This document shows positions 11,741 to 23,769 of a stretch of 64,000 nucleotides of DNA, piece by piece (within the stretch, counting starts at the first letter, position 1; the number at the start of each line of letters is the position of its first letter). The notes under the pieces were generated by a model. That model ran no database searches and was not told the origin of the DNA. It saw only the letters and a list, made by a program, of their open reading frames with translations. The stretch is from positions 74,999,980 to 75,063,979 of the forward strand of contig CP136063.1 of the NCBI GenBank assembly GCA_032622095.1, read 5' to 3'. Source of the stretch: Siphonodentalium dalli (lineage: Eukaryota > Mollusca > Scaphopoda > Gadilida > Siphonodentaliidae). The position numbers and the translations under genes are program-made.

Positions 11741-12258
11741 CAAGTAATGTGATGAGTCGAGCTACCAAAGACTTCTTTGAAACGAGAGAACAGAAGCAGC
11801 CCTAAAATGAGGAATAAATTGATAATTATTTGCTATTCCACTGGGGATCGTAGGCCTGTATACAGTTTATTTTCACGCATATAGCATTGAGCTTCTACTT
11901 AGTCACATTTAATAAATGTAGTATGAATATATTGAAAGTTTATTACATGAACTATGCATAAATATGTCACGTAAATGTTATGTCTTTTTTGTTTGTATGC
12001 TATGCTTTATTTCTCTATAGACATGAATTCACATGATACGAGAGGTATATGTACAAGGTGCATGTTAATTAAGTGCAATATACAGTATCTTAGTATTATG
12101 TAAAGCATACGGCTCACACGAGTGTTTTTATGCTAATAAATATCATATCAATATTCAACCGTACAATCAATCTTCGCAGTGTACATGTACCTCATATCGC
12201 GTACAGTTTAATCTCAGAAAAAAAATTGTTTGCTGTATCGAAGATTGGCTGCGGACAC
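11741..12258. other. No recognisable feature
   Basis: AT-rich sequence; no supported gene or repeat. Confidence 0.4.
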
Positions 12259-12967
12259 ATGGCTGCGGACACATACACGTACCACAGTAGCTATAGCATA
12301 GTAGGTTTGACAATTCATTATGGTGGAGTTTGGTGACAATTGGTCGACACTTAATATGCCATTGCTAGCCGTGTCTCCCGCTACATATTGGCACAATGAG
12401 TCTTCCAAAGTTCGTTATAATCAGCCTTGTTCTTGTTTTGGGCTTTGTATATATATAGTTCGCTTTGTTTATTCCAGATACTTTCTCTCAGATGTATTTC
12501 CTCCAACAGTTCCTCAACAGCATCATCGGCCCACATGATAATGTTAGCAGAATTATACGTAGAAGTAAACGTCGCAAAACAAAAACACGTAATTGGGGAA
12601 CTGTCTTAAAACTTATGAAATTAATATTAGATAAACATTAATTGAGATCATATCAATAAAACGTACAACGTGCGTGACGTGTGAGTGACTGAGGGATTAT
12701 CACGGTCAAACACAATTCTGGACGATCGATCGTGCAGTTATATATATCGCAGAGAATACAATGTAGTAAAACGTAATGAGTAAATATCAACCTTGGTGAA
12801 ACGCAATGGGTTAATTGGTCTAGTCGACTTATTATGCGAAAAGTCAGCGGGAAACAAGGCTAGCTATGGCGCAGAATTATGACGGATCAATTGTCACCAA
12901 ACTCCACCATAATAGATTGTCACACCTACTAGTCAATCGCTACTGTGATACGTGTGTCCGCAGCCAT
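12259..12967. mobile_element. Foldback element with ~85-bp inverted termini
   Basis: The left arm (12259-12346; starts atggctgcggacacatacac, ends in 'tggtggagtttggtgacaat') is complementary to the right arm (12885-12967), with a few mismatches and small gaps. The 540-bp interior holds no coding region I recognise. The left TIR tip 'ggctgcggacacat' is itself duplicated at 12246. Confidence 0.85.
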
Positions 12968-12985
12968 TGCCAATGAAAATGTATA

Positions 12986-13043
12986 GAGCGTGTGCCATGT
13001 GAGGTGAACTATATGAGCGTGTGCCATGTGAGGCGAACTATAT
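12986..13043. repeat. Two-copy ~34-bp tandem repeat
   Basis: 'gagcgtgtgccatgtgagg' followed by a (t/c)gaactatat occurs twice in direct succession. Confidence 0.85.
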
Positions 13044-13099
13044 AAATAGTTACCAGGAATGTTACCAGGTTGTGAACGCTTCCTCATCGTCCGTTGTCA

Positions 13100-13585
13100 C
13101 CCCTGGTCATGTGGTCTTGCTAATTTGATATGATGCTGTTAGGGCAAACAGATGCTGTCAGGAGAAAGAATCGTTTGTTATTTTCTAAAGATTTCATGTT
13201 CGCGCCAATCGGACAATCAGAACATATCCAGGAAAAGCCATTATGTGTATCAAACATTCAAAAACATGTCTTTTGTGAAATATTTTAATACTGGCCATAT
13301 TAGTTGTTGCAAATCAACTATAATCAATGTGTCTATTCATGTCGTTTTGCAATCACCAGCGCAGCGATTATTACATTTTTAAACAATATATAAATGTGCT
13401 TGGATGTTGTATACACACACTGGCTCTTTGTTCCAATCGTTTGGATTAGCAAAACACCGCGAAAATGACAACTTTAAAAAAAAACGGTACTTTTTCGTAA
13501 CGGCATCAGTTTGCCGTACCAGCATTATATCATTTCTGCAGGACCACCAACATCATAGCAGACTAGCAGGACCACTTGACCTGGC
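13100..13585. mobile_element. MITE family B, copy 1
   Basis: Termini: CCTGGTCATGTGGTCTTGCT on the left and, inverted, CCAGGTCAAGTGGTCCTGCT on the right. The interior 'caccgcgaaaatgacaact' and 'cagcgcagcgattatta' blocks are shared with 33350-33823 and 23770-23945. It is about 486 bp with no ORF and a small non-autonomous DNA transposon. Confidence 0.8.
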
Positions 13586-14120
13586 GTGAGTCCCCATTTC
13601 AGTTGAATTCATGCTCAGCGCTACGAAAATTGAGAGGATTTCGCATAAATATAAAGCGTAGACCACAATTACCAAGTCAAATGTTACAATGACTTGTATG
13701 GGAATTGAGCACAAGCAGTAAATATAGCTGATGATGGCACGAGAATAGTCACTCCAATCCATTATTTACGTGGCCATGTCGCCTAACCTGACGTCGCGAC
13801 ATCAGTGTCCACAGGACACCAATCTCAAATTTAGTAGATTTGCTGACAACGAAGGAGCTTTGACGTCACGATACAACCGTTTTGGGCTAATGGGTCGAAT
13901 AATCCGTCCCCAGGCGGGCCGAGTACTTCCGATAACACATCGTGGGCGGAACTCTCGACTATAATTCACGAGTATCTGTTATGGCTTTTCGTGGCGGAGA
14001 ATTAACCACACCACACCATTTTAACCTAAGATATATGTATACTTAATTTAGTACTTAGGGACAATAGATACATGTAAGGGAATGAGGTAATCCATAACGC
14101 CTTTCTTTTAAGGGCTCTAA
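13586..14120. other. No recognisable feature
   Basis: Two short open frames (13553-13762 minus, 13770-13964 plus) without recognisable similarity. Confidence 0.35.
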
Positions 14121-14330
14121 ATCTCTTCTCGGCCTTTTGGCTAAGATCAAAGTGGTATCTGTTTCCCGCTGGCGGTGAACAGGGTCGCTATGCTTTGATC
14201 GAGAGGGTAATTGCTTCCCCGACGGGACTTCTACTGTATGGGTTCGCAGCTTGAGGAGGACGCGAATGGTCCTTACTGACTGACTGCCGCTTCTTGCTGG
14301 GACTGACGTCCGACGGGCACTTAATGTCAT
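14121..14330 (+). ncRNA. U2 snRNA-headed RNA-like sequence (pseudogene or SINE head)
   Basis: Bases 14121-14160 match the 5' end of spliceosomal U2: 'ctcttctcggccttttgg', 'ctaagatcaa' and 'gtatctg'. The match then stops. The branch-site-pairing element GUAGUA is not intact (the sequence reads aagtggtatctg), and I see no Sm site of the U2 type. What follows is not U2 but can fold: GATCAAAG (14145-14152) is exactly complementary to CTTTGATC (14193-14200), and the later GC-rich part has 'gttcgc'/'gcgaa' arms. U2-headed SINEs are known in some animals. A degenerate U2 copy is the alternative. I do not think it is a working U2. Confidence 0.6.
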
Positions 14331-14460
14331 TGTACTCGTTGACTTAGAATTTGCCGATTATTTTGGTTTCCGGGTGATAGCTTTTGTTTTAATTATCTGA
14401 TTGTTTTCAAATGTGGCATAATTATGTATTGCTCATTATGAAAAACCTTGATTATGAAAT
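14325..14460. repeat. Dispersed repeat following the U2-like head, copy 1
   Basis: From 'actcgttgacttagaa' through 'ccgattattttggtttccgg' and 'gtgatagctttt' this parallels 15105-15240. The U2-like block is absent from the second copy, so this may be the body or tail of a composite retroposon, or a separate element into which the head was inserted. Confidence 0.7.
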
Positions 14461-15104
14461 AATCAATTTTATTTTCTAGGGAGCGTACTTAATTAAATAA
14501 TTAATAATTAATAAGTAATTAAATAGGTCCGGGACTCCGGTACCCCTTTAACAACAGGATGTACATTTTATATACGGTCATGCGCAGTCTCTTTGTCCAC
14601 CATTTATCGGGAATAGCATCAATATTTATTTTGTCCAAACATAATTCCCGTAATTCCTTTTATATCAGAATTCATTTTCCCACCCTCCCACCCCAATATT
14701 ATGTTAGCAGCTTGAGATTTAGGTTTCATCTATCACTTATCCGTCTCTTGAAATTCCAAAACTTTTATTATGGCTACATATATGTTACCACTATTACTAA
14801 GGCAATAGCTAGTTTATGATGCTATGTATGTTTATGGAGCATTGTTATATATCAACAGGTGGGAAGGCGATTATTGGCCTCCACCTTCTTGACAATATAT
14901 TTTGTTTAAGTTGTTATTGGTTGTTTATGTTTAGAATAATAAACAGCCCAATTGAATCTGAACTACAGTGTTTGTTGTCAATGAACAAGCTCATCCTACG
15001 AGTTCCCATCTTGTCCCTATAGATAGGCTGTAGATTCCGAAGAACATAAATACAGAACAGTTAAATTCGAATTTATGTTTGGTCTGTCCATCTTTGCCGG
15101 AGTT

Positions 15105-15240
15105 ATGGTCCTTGTCGACTTAGAAGTTTTCCGATTATTTTGGTTTCCGGGTGATAGCTTTATTTTTTACTTATCTTATTGTTTTTAAAATATGGCACAT
15201 GTATTACTCACATAGAAATACAGAACAATTAAATTCTAAT
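15105..15240. repeat. Dispersed repeat, copy 2
   Basis: Second copy of the 14325-14460 repeat. It is preceded by 'ccggagttatggtccttgtc', which also resembles 20220-20260 ('accagagttatggatctttt'). It is a widespread old transposon-like family without terminal motifs that I can define. Confidence 0.65.
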
Positions 15241-15405
15241 TTAGGTTAGGTCTGCCAATTTTACCGTATAATTATGGTCCTTGTCGACGTAAATTTTTTT
15301 AACATAGAATTTTGTTGATTTTGTGCCAATTTGAGGTTATTTTTCGACTTTTATAGTTTTTTTCTTCAGATGTGTTATTTGCATGCAGCCCAGTTATGAG
15401 ACAAT

Positions 15406-15522
15406 GCACAAGTATTTTATCGATATATAATATATTTCTACAAAGCCCCGGCTCAAAATATATACAAGTATTTTATCCATATATAATATATTTCTACACC
15501 CTCCCCCCGCTCCAAATAAAGC
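15406..15522. repeat. Two-copy ~57-bp tandem duplication
   Basis: 'acaagtattttatcgatata' and the following 'taatatatttctaca' are repeated from 15464 with one change (c for g). Confidence 0.8.
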
Positions 15523-16489
15523 CACCGTTTCTGGGGGCAATGTGGTCGGGCGCCTTTTTATTTGCATTTTGTTCAACGAAATGTTCGAACAACGCGCAAA
15601 ATTCGATGTTCACGTAAATGTCATCGGCAAAGAACCAGACATTAAAAGCCCTCTAACAGCTACGTCCAAACGACGAATTATACAATCACAATCATGATTC
15701 CGAGTGAAATATAAATCCATGTTGTGCTATTATGTAGTACCGAGTTAAAACATCTGTGTTTTGTTTCAACATTCATTCTGATACGGTATCATTCATGACA
15801 CGTTGAATGAACGTGCCTGTGGGTTCCACTTGGAAGTCAACGAACTTGCTGGTTGGGATAATTTAGAGACAGTTGCCACGGTGATGGGATATATAGCTGG
15901 GTCTTACAGCTCAAAATCTCCCAAAAATAAATATGTATACTCCACAAAATATTATATGCGAATCGTCTCGGGCACGCGCTTCGTTGATCATAATTCTTTA
16001 ATTTAACCACTTTCTGTCGTGTCAATATTGTATTGCTCACCAAAATTAACTCGAATCGAGTCGTATGATTAATAGAATATGAAATTTGTGTTCCTCTCAT
16101 ATGAAATTTATGAAACTCGTCTCGAATTTTCCGTTTTGTCTCGCCAAAGGCTCGAAATTATAAGACTCATTTCTGAAATTGCATATGAGAGAAACACTCA
16201 TTTCATATCCTCTATATATGTATCGGTCAGCACTGTGTATTGTTGCTTCAAGTCGAAACCCCGTCCGCAAAAAAACTGTTTCAAAATTTTTATACCTGAC
16301 CCAACATTAGCTGAAAAATTCCGACCAAAAGTAGATAAAATTTTCGGATAGTTTGATATTCCAAGCAATATCGGGTATATTATTTTTTTGTTTTATACTA
16401 AAAGTATAATATTTTCCAACGTTAAGGTCACATTTTGGACTGAATTTCCAGCCATAGGGGGTGTTATGTTGGAAATTTCCAATAATATG
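15523..16489. other. No recognisable gene
   Basis: Short open frames only (15803-16006; 16079-16351). None carries a motif I recognise. Confidence 0.35.
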
Positions 16490-16830
16490 AATCGTTCGTG
16501 TATGGAATCCAATTAGGGCCACTTGCTAATGGCGCTTTCGGCGCGATGCGCCGAAAGCGCCGAAAGCGACAAAAAGTGCGCCATTAGTAACGCGCCGAAA
16601 GCGCCGAAAGCGACAAAACATGCGCCGTTACGGCGCACTATTTGTCGCGTTCGGCGCACTTTTTGTCGCTTTTTAGGCATACTATTAGGTCCACTCCCTA
16701 ATGGCGCGCGCCGGAAGCGACAAAAAGTGCGCCATTAGGGTATGTTTCGGCGCGCGCCGAAAGCGACAAAAAGTGCGCCGAAAGCGCCATTAGCAAGTGG
16801 CCCTAATAGGATTCCATATTCGTGACACGT
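16490..16830. mobile_element. GC-rich, CpG-dense foldback element
   Basis: The outer arms 'tatggaatccaattagggcc' and, inverted, 'tatggaatcctattagggcc' are followed by complementary 'acttgctaatggcgctttcg'. The interior is built of repeated 'gcgccgaaagcgacaaaaag' units in both orientations. Its base composition (about 60% G+C, dense CpG) contrasts sharply with the AT-rich flanks. There is no true coding sequence; the open frames through it are products of the repeat. Confidence 0.85.
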
Positions 16831-17318
16831 AGTGGAGCAACAAGACAGTATGCTGTGTCTAAAATTTGCCTTTAATCGGTAATAACGCATGAAACAAGGT
16901 CTACTTGTCGTGGATTGTGCAATCTTGTCTGGATTCTGTCCCTTTATATACAAAATGACGTAAATGACGTCAGAAACCGTATCACGACGTCTTCGGTGGA
17001 TTTTATTGAGCTAACCAACGAAATTGTTCTAAATGAAACTAATAGGAATTTTTCGTAAGTTGTAAAGTATAGCTAATTTCATTTTCATCACGATGATTCA
17101 TTCCCGATTCCGCGATTTGGCAATCTCCACACAGTTGCTAACCGGACGTCGCGTGACAATTTGTCCAAATTCCATACCCGCGATCTTTGAAAAATCACTG
17201 ATGAATATAGAAAAAATTATATGACGTCATTTTCCTGCGCCTGAGGTATAAACAAGCACGCGCCCCCGCGGCGCGTTTGTGGTTGTTATGAGGTACCATT
17301 TGGAAACGACCAACCCAA
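16831..17318. other. No recognisable feature
   Basis: No gene or repeat supported. Confidence 0.4.
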
Positions 17319-17321
17319 TGT

Positions 17322-17347
17322 GGGGCGGGGGGGGGGGGGGGGGGGGG
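17322..17347. repeat. Poly-G run
   Basis: A run of about 20 uninterrupted G, preceded by 'tggggc'. Its length is prone to slippage and assembly error. Confidence 0.9.
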
Positions 17348-19392
17348 TAAATAGCATGTGTCAGACTTGGAAGTGTCTATCTGCTTCATGCAAGGTGTTG
17401 GAATTAATTGGAAATTCCAAAATGGACACCATAACGGAGACTCCATAGCAACGTCCCTGGTGGATCTTGTTTCCGTGACCGAGAAGCCAGAATTATTTGT
17501 CAAATATATGGTACCGCGTGGAGTCGTTTGATTGAACTGACCGACTGACCATTTTGTAACAAGAGTACCGGCTGCGATGTGCGTTTGACCACAATCGATC
17601 AGTTATGTCTCATTTGCGTAATTTGGTGTAATTGAACGATAATTGGATTTTTATCGATTCCCTGTCTTGATTGCGATACACGTAGATGCGTTACTACGTT
17701 ACATCGGACATGCTGTGAACGTTCGGTCAATTTGTTTCTGTGCATGCATGTATCAGGATCACCAGACACGAATAGATCACTAGATCGTGTAGATCACTAC
17801 CCACCAATTCAAAACATAGGAACGTTTTGATATTCTTACGGGGGACTTTATAATATCGAAAAAACAACGCCAGTAATATATTTCTTAATTAATAGCGGTC
17901 CCTTAATAATGTATTTCACAGTAGGTGAGGGTCTCAGCTCGAAATTGCATGATTAGACTACTTATGTTAGCCGATTGTGTCGATATGTCGTTTACGATCA
18001 TGGGATTTTGTCATGCAAACAATTTAATGTTTACTTCGAAATCGGCTCACAAATGTCGCTAAAATCGTGCAAACTCGAGCTTTTACCATCACTATACTGT
18101 GAAATAGATTACGTATAGGATAATGGCAGAAAACTTGTACTGTACATTATTTCAGCGAATGTATCGATCGAGGTCGCTGCAATAATGTACAAATTGAAGC
18201 TATTTTCCTATCGGCCATATTTACCCGCTCATTGGCTGCACCGATGGCGTAACATCTTTACTCAGTGGACTGACGGTACCCTAATGACGTTGCCACCTCC
18301 TAAATATTGTTCTATGCTACACATCGGAGGTGGCGTCTTGGGTCTGTTGGAATGCGTAATAAGAAATGAGAACAGTTTTGTGCAATCAAATGGTGCCTAC
18401 GCGAAGGAGAGATGTCGCTTACCGTGCTGTCAACGATGTCAACAAAAACATCTTAATATATCAATAAATACGCATTCGTTACTCAATATCCTCCAGTGTT
18501 TATAAAATGGCTACTCAATTCTTGGATTTCCCATGTTCTATTTTGAACGCTCGTGCGTGACTTTTGACTTTGCTTGACAAGCAGTTTCTGTTCCGGTGAA
18601 TCGGCGACAGTTAGCACGAAAACACGAAATTGTCAATCACACAGTAACTCAATTATGACATATTTTCAGTGTTACAAATCAGGATTTTTGTTTGTCAGTT
18701 TGTTAACAATTACAATTACTACAATAACAATAACAACAACAACAACAACAACATATATTTATAATACCCGATTTCAAGAATACAAATACCCTTTTCTGTA
18801 AATAAAACACGGAAACAACTGGATATTGTGTATATTATGTGTCTATAAAGCATAATAAAGAGGTTATTCATAAAAAAAAATTATGAAGCGAAAAAGAATT
18901 TGCCTTGATGGAGAGCGCTAACAAGTAAAACTGTTGTATAAATATGTATTATGCCAGATAAAATTTAATTAAAATCAATATTATTTGACAGAAGCGGACA
19001 GGTGTCTTCGATTGGTATCTATTATTTTGTACCCGGAAACTATAAATGTAAAACTTGATAGGAAGAGATTTATTGTTTTATTCATCATTTTAGCCGCTCT
19101 ATGCCATATCACGGCGAACGAGTGGAATGAATAATTACTTGTGCATGGATTGTGAATAGGCAGTGCTAATAAAGTGACTCCAAGAATGAGTTATTAACAA
19201 AGGAGTAATTTGACCCGTGTTCATGAGGCATAACCTGGACTCACCAGTTAATAACAAGCCATGTTTTAAATCGAAAATCAATTGTTTTAATGCTCCAGTT
19301 GTCTCAGTCATGCCTGTGCATATTTTAATCCTTTCCCAACTTCTGTCGCCAGTGGTCCATCACAAAACAACATTATCAGAACACCAAACTCT
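17348..19392. other. No gene; one AAC microsatellite
   Basis: The only structure seen is an ACA/AAC repeat at about 18716-18753. The open frame at 18185-18505 has no recognisable domain. Confidence 0.4.
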
Positions 19393-19609
19393 TTAGCCCT
19401 TTGAGTGACAGGGGCCGATCTCATCGGCCCTAAACCTACAAAATAAGTCTGTTAAAGAATATAAGAATAAATTATTAAAATTGTAAAAATTGAATTGCAT
19501 TCTCTTATATATACGAGGCGACCTATGGTCGACTCGCATATATAAGAGAATTCATTGGCACAGGGTATATGGGTTGATACAAAAATAAACCTGGCACTCA
19601 AAGGGTTAA
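19393..19609. mobile_element. MITE, 217 bp, same family as 2741-3206
   Basis: Ends 'ttagccctttgagtgacagg' and 'cctggcactcaaagggttaa', with the same internal hairpin (about 19498-19560) around 'gcgacctatggtcga'. It is shorter than the first copy by deletion of about 250 bp to the left of the hairpin. Confidence 0.8.
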
Positions 19610-20520
19610 AAGGTCTGTCCGCAAAATTTGAACGAGATATCAATACTTGTAGATGACCGATTAAACATTTAAAGAATGTTACTATTGCCGTGAGTAGATT
19701 GGACGCACTCTCTGGGTCGGGATTTATGCTCACTAATGAAGCGATTGGGGTTCAATGGTTAATGATAAATTGAACATTGACATATTATTTGATTTGGCAT
19801 CGTTTATCGCGAATTAATCAGGTAAACTTGCTTAGTGGGAGTTGCTTCTTAATATACATGAAACAATCTCAGTGGATACGCCCGTGCTAAAAGTGGGATG
19901 TACATGTGTTATGTTTTGGCCTGTGGCACGGTGATTCCGTCCGTCTATCCATCAGTTTATATATTTAGTTTTCGGATAACTTGATAGTTCTACTCAACTA
20001 AATATAATGGAATTTGGTATGTACGTTCAATACCAACAAATACAGGACATTTTCAAATTTGGGATCCGACCGTTTCCTTTCACCATAGTTACGATCCTTT
20101 GTTCAGATTTGGCTCAATGTTCGTTTCCGGTTGATTAAATTTAGTTAGTGTTAACTGGATGAAATGAAGTTTGGTTTGCAATCATAAACGTGTGAAATTT
20201 GATCTTTGGTTCCGTCGGCCCATTTTTACCAGAGTTATGGATCTTTTACGACTTTGAAATTGAGTTTTTCTTGATTTGTTTAAAATTGTTATTTTATTGT
20301 TTTATTGGCTGATAACTCAATAGTATGAAAGGAGCGTAACCTGCTCAGTGGTGTCCATTGTTCTGATGCTACTATGGGGTGTGTCAGACAAGTGGGAGTC
20401 TGTTGTTATTGTTGTTTAAAATAGACCATTTTGTGATTTAGATGTGATCTGTTTCATTTCAGGGCCCAATTATTGTGAATACTTACTTACACGTTAAACA
20501 GTTGGTTTTCTTGAATTCAA
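19610..20520. other. No gene; old repeat debris
   Basis: Phrases such as 'aatttggtatgtacgttcaa' and 'accagagttatgga' (19900-20300) resemble the 15060-15350 repeats. I could not define boundaries. Confidence 0.4.
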
Positions 20521-21995
20521 ATGGCGAGATTAAAACTAATTTCACTGAACTGTCCTGGGCTCTCTTCGGATCATATAAAACGCCACTACCTATTCCAGAG
20601 ATGTCGAGAGAAATATGATATAACTATGTTAGTAGACACCCATTCAACTATAAATGTAGAACATATATGGAAATTGGAATGGGCTGTATTTAGCTTATTT
20701 CAGCTCATTTACCAGCGATTGTCGAGATTGCTGTCATTCTATTCAAAAATAGCACAATGCATGAAAAAAATTGTAAAAAATTGCAATGCCAATGCATTCT
20801 CTTATATATGCGAGGCGACCTATGGTCGACTCGCATATATAAGAGAATGCATTGGCACATGGTAAAAAAAAACTCCCGACTTACGACTGGATTTGATATG
20901 GCGGGTCACATATAATCACGACAGTGCAGACAGTGCTCATAATTCATAAATAGACAAATTACAGCTATAGAACTACACAATATTAGAAACAAAAACGTAG
21001 AGGGTTTTAATAAAGTAAACAACGGCTCCCTGGAAAGTAGAGTGAGAAAATAGTACAACATATTTCTGCAATCTTGAAACACGACATGATATAGTCCTGA
21101 GAGCAGACGGTTCGATTACAAATAACTTCTGGGAAAAAATCCTATTCTTAACTTCCTCACCCCCGTGTACGTGGTGTCACGAATCCGGAAGGTATCACCA
21201 AACCGGACTGAATGGGAAGTTCTGCAATCTTGAAACACGACATGATACGGAAAAACTAATTCCGGAAGTGGTGAGAGCAGACGGTTCGATTACAAACAAC
21301 TTTTGGAAAAAAATCCTGTTCTTACATTCCTTGATGAGACAGAGTCTGAATCACTGGAAGGTGTACTCATGCCCATATTGTGCAACGCAGTTTTGCTTTC
21401 CGTGAACAATGATAGATTTCCGGGATCATGTGGTTTAAAAGCGAAGTTGTATAAATTATTTTGGAATGATCTTTGGCAATATTTTGTAAACTTTCTGAAT
21501 CCACGTTACCAGGCACAACTGCTCTCAGTCACTCAAAGATATGAAATAATCTCGTGCATACCAAAACAAAATAAAGATAAAAAGTATCTAAAGAGCTGAA
21601 GATATATTTCTTTACTTATATTCTGTACACAAAAATTGCGCCAGCATAGAAAACCGTGTTGACAAAACTCATTTCAAGATCGCAACTCGGTTTGATATCG
21701 GGACGTTATATTCGAAAGCTTCAAGATTAATAACTGGTATAATAGACAAATGTGAGACGGATGCCATACCAGATATTCTCTCAGTTAACTTCGAAAAGGC
21801 ATTAGATTCCCTAGAGTGGAGTTATACGAACAACATAATTTACAATGGAAATTTATCTCAAGAAATTGTCTTATGTCATTAGAAACAAAATATAGAGACA
21901 GTGTCATACTCCTGGATGGATCAAATTCTCTTCCACTTAGCACTTCCACTCAAATTTGTTATGTAGGCCTACTTTGATACGGGGAACAACATGGG
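20521..21995 (+). pseudogene. L1/Tx1-like LINE ORF2 remnant A
   Basis: The N-terminus (20521 on) reads like the start of an APE endonuclease, MARLKLISLNCPGLSSDHIK, which matches the 'SLNVNGL' opening of L1/Tx1-type ORF2. About 50 residues later it is interrupted by the hairpin element at 20784-20858. Linker and reverse transcriptase fragments follow: 'YFCNLE' near 21090 and again near 21220 (a local duplication), 'LFWNDLWQYFVN' and 'IISCIPKQNKDKKYLKS' at 21450-21595 (the block just before RT motif 1), and 'FEKAL' near 21800 where an active-site motif 'DFEKAFDS' is expected. Many stops and frameshifts; not functional. Confidence 0.8.
20784..20858. mobile_element. Solo palindromic hairpin element inside LINE A
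   Basis: GCCAATGCATTCTCTTATAT, then atgcgag, the loop gcgacctatggtcga, and the exact complementary arm ending in 'gaatgcattggc'. The stem is about 27 bp and essentially perfect, cleaner than the copies embedded in the MITEs at 3092 and 19498. Confidence 0.85.
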
Positions 21996-22175
21996 CGGGT
22001 CCAATTTCAGGTGCGACCGTGTCCTTGACCTGGACCTCGCTCATATATTATAATATAGGCATGTTGCTGGACCGATCGAACAATAGTTTGTCCAGACGCT
22101 GTATATTCTGTCCAGATTGAGGCGATCACAAAGAAAACCCTAAATAGCCCGGACGAAGTCGGGCACATCAACTAG
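21996..22175 (+). mobile_element. Helitron-like 3' fragment
   Basis: Ends with the hairpin CCCGGACGAAGTCGGG, then 'cacatcaa' and CTAG (22172-22175) followed by T. The preceding 'gtgtccttgacctggacctc' belongs to the same family body. The 5' limit is uncertain. Confidence 0.65.
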
Positions 22176-22439
22176 TTAGATATAAATTCGTTTGCCCATC
22201 GATGATACGATACTTGTAGGAGTCGGCAAATATAATCCAGAAAGGACTATAGCCGAATCCACTCCCATATTATACACAAGGAATGTATCATTCAGGGTCC
22301 GAATTCGTGGCTGTCGATATCCTGATCAAGAAAACGACTTGCGGTCGAGTTGCCGTTGGCCGTATGGATAATTACACGGAAAAAGTGCCATCGATTGTAA
22401 TCTACTAATGACTACACACTGTACTTATAAACGTTCAAT

Positions 22440-23045
22440 CCATCAGTGCTCCAATTATGCGATCGGCTTTCGTCGCCCTTCGAGTGTTCGTCAACAACGT
22501 ACCCACAACCAATAACAGAGGGTTATCACCTGGCTGCATTAGTCCAACAGCGAGATCGTGTCTCCATCGTAAAGAACATTTGTAATCACAGATTGTCCAG
22601 AGCAAAGTTGACATCGAGTGCCAGATCGGATTCCATCCCAATGATAATATCGGCTTTCTCCCCCACCAGGAACACTCGTGTGGAATCACATGTTATCGGT
22701 CTAGACTCCAGCCCAAAGATGACATCGGATATTCTCCACCGTCAGGAAGACGGTTTAATAACTTACCACCGGGTCAGTGTCCAATCCAAGGATGCGATCG
22801 GGTGTTTTGCACTGGCTGCGAAGAATTTGTGTGATCACACTGTACATAGTCGAATTGAGAGTCCAACTCAGACAGGAATATCCGCCACAAAGAACACCGC
22901 CTGCGATTTCATGCAGTCGGACTGTAGTCCAACCACAATGTGAGATCGGGAGGTCACCGCCGTCAAGAATACCATGCAATCGGACTGTAGTCCAACCACA
23001 AAGTGAGATCGGGAGGTCAACGCCGTCAAGAATACCATGTGCCAC
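22440..23045. repeat. Degenerate tandem repeat, ~60-bp period at right end
   Basis: The clearest units, 'cggactgtagtccaaccaca' + 'gtgagatcgggaggtca' + 'ccgtcaagaataccatg', occur twice at about 22918-23040. Weaker versions ('ccaatccaaggatgcgatcg', 'cgccacaaagaacacc') extend to the left. Overlapping long open frames on both strands (22446-22943 and 22777-23337 plus; 22755-23045 minus) come from the repeat, so I do not call genes. Confidence 0.65.
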
Positions 23046-23301
23046 AATATATCAACGAATTGAATTCCAGTCTCGAAACGAGTTCGCTTGTATCAGTCGC
23101 CAAGACCCAAGCACACATAGTTTAAACACATTTATTTGTCTAATGTATAATACATTATATACATGTACAACACATACATTTGTTTATACATGTAATGGGA
23201 TTGGAGGACAAGTGCTGACTCTCTTATGGGTACGCCCTCTCCCATATGTTATTACACTGACTACCAAAACAAGTTTAACATATATACAGATCATCGGTCA
23301 C

Positions 23302-23331
23302 CCCCACCTCACCCCCCCCCCCCCCCCCCCA
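23302..23331. repeat. Poly-C run
   Basis: 'cacctca' followed by about 20 C. Likely to be length-variable. Confidence 0.9.
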
Positions 23332-23573
23332 AGTTAGTGATCGGTTTGTATATGCAATTGTTTAAAGTCGGATTTGTAGTCAAATTAACACATTGTCCTG
23401 TTAAACCCAGAAGATGTGTAGAAGAATAGTTTTCTTCATCGTCCAAAATAACATACGTGTCCATTCATTGCCGAGTATAAGAGTCCAGCCCAAATGAGAC
23501 CCGGTATATATAAGGGTGGATTCATTAGATTACTAAACTGCGTAGTTCAGGAATTTACACAGTCTTTCCTTGT

Positions 23574-23595
23574 GAATATATATATATATATATAG

Positions 23596-23645
<50 letters not shown>

Positions 23646-23674
23646 CTATATATATATATATATATATATATATT
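23574..23674. repeat. (TA)n microsatellite
   Basis: About 100 bp of TA with two 'gc' interruptions (tatagctata). Confidence 0.9.
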
Positions 23675-23769
23675 TAATATGTTATATATGAAGCAGATGT
23701 CTGGGAACTAAAGCATGTATATATATAATTGAACTGTTATTATATTTAACTGGCTGATCGGCTAAATAA

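Noticed and set aside
14121-14330. Functional U2 snRNA gene
   Set aside because: Only the first ~40 nt match; the branch-pairing element and the downstream U2 body are missing.
22446-23337. Long open frames of 165 and 186 codons
   Set aside because: They overlap in different frames and on both strands over a degenerate tandem repeat, and end in a poly-C tract.
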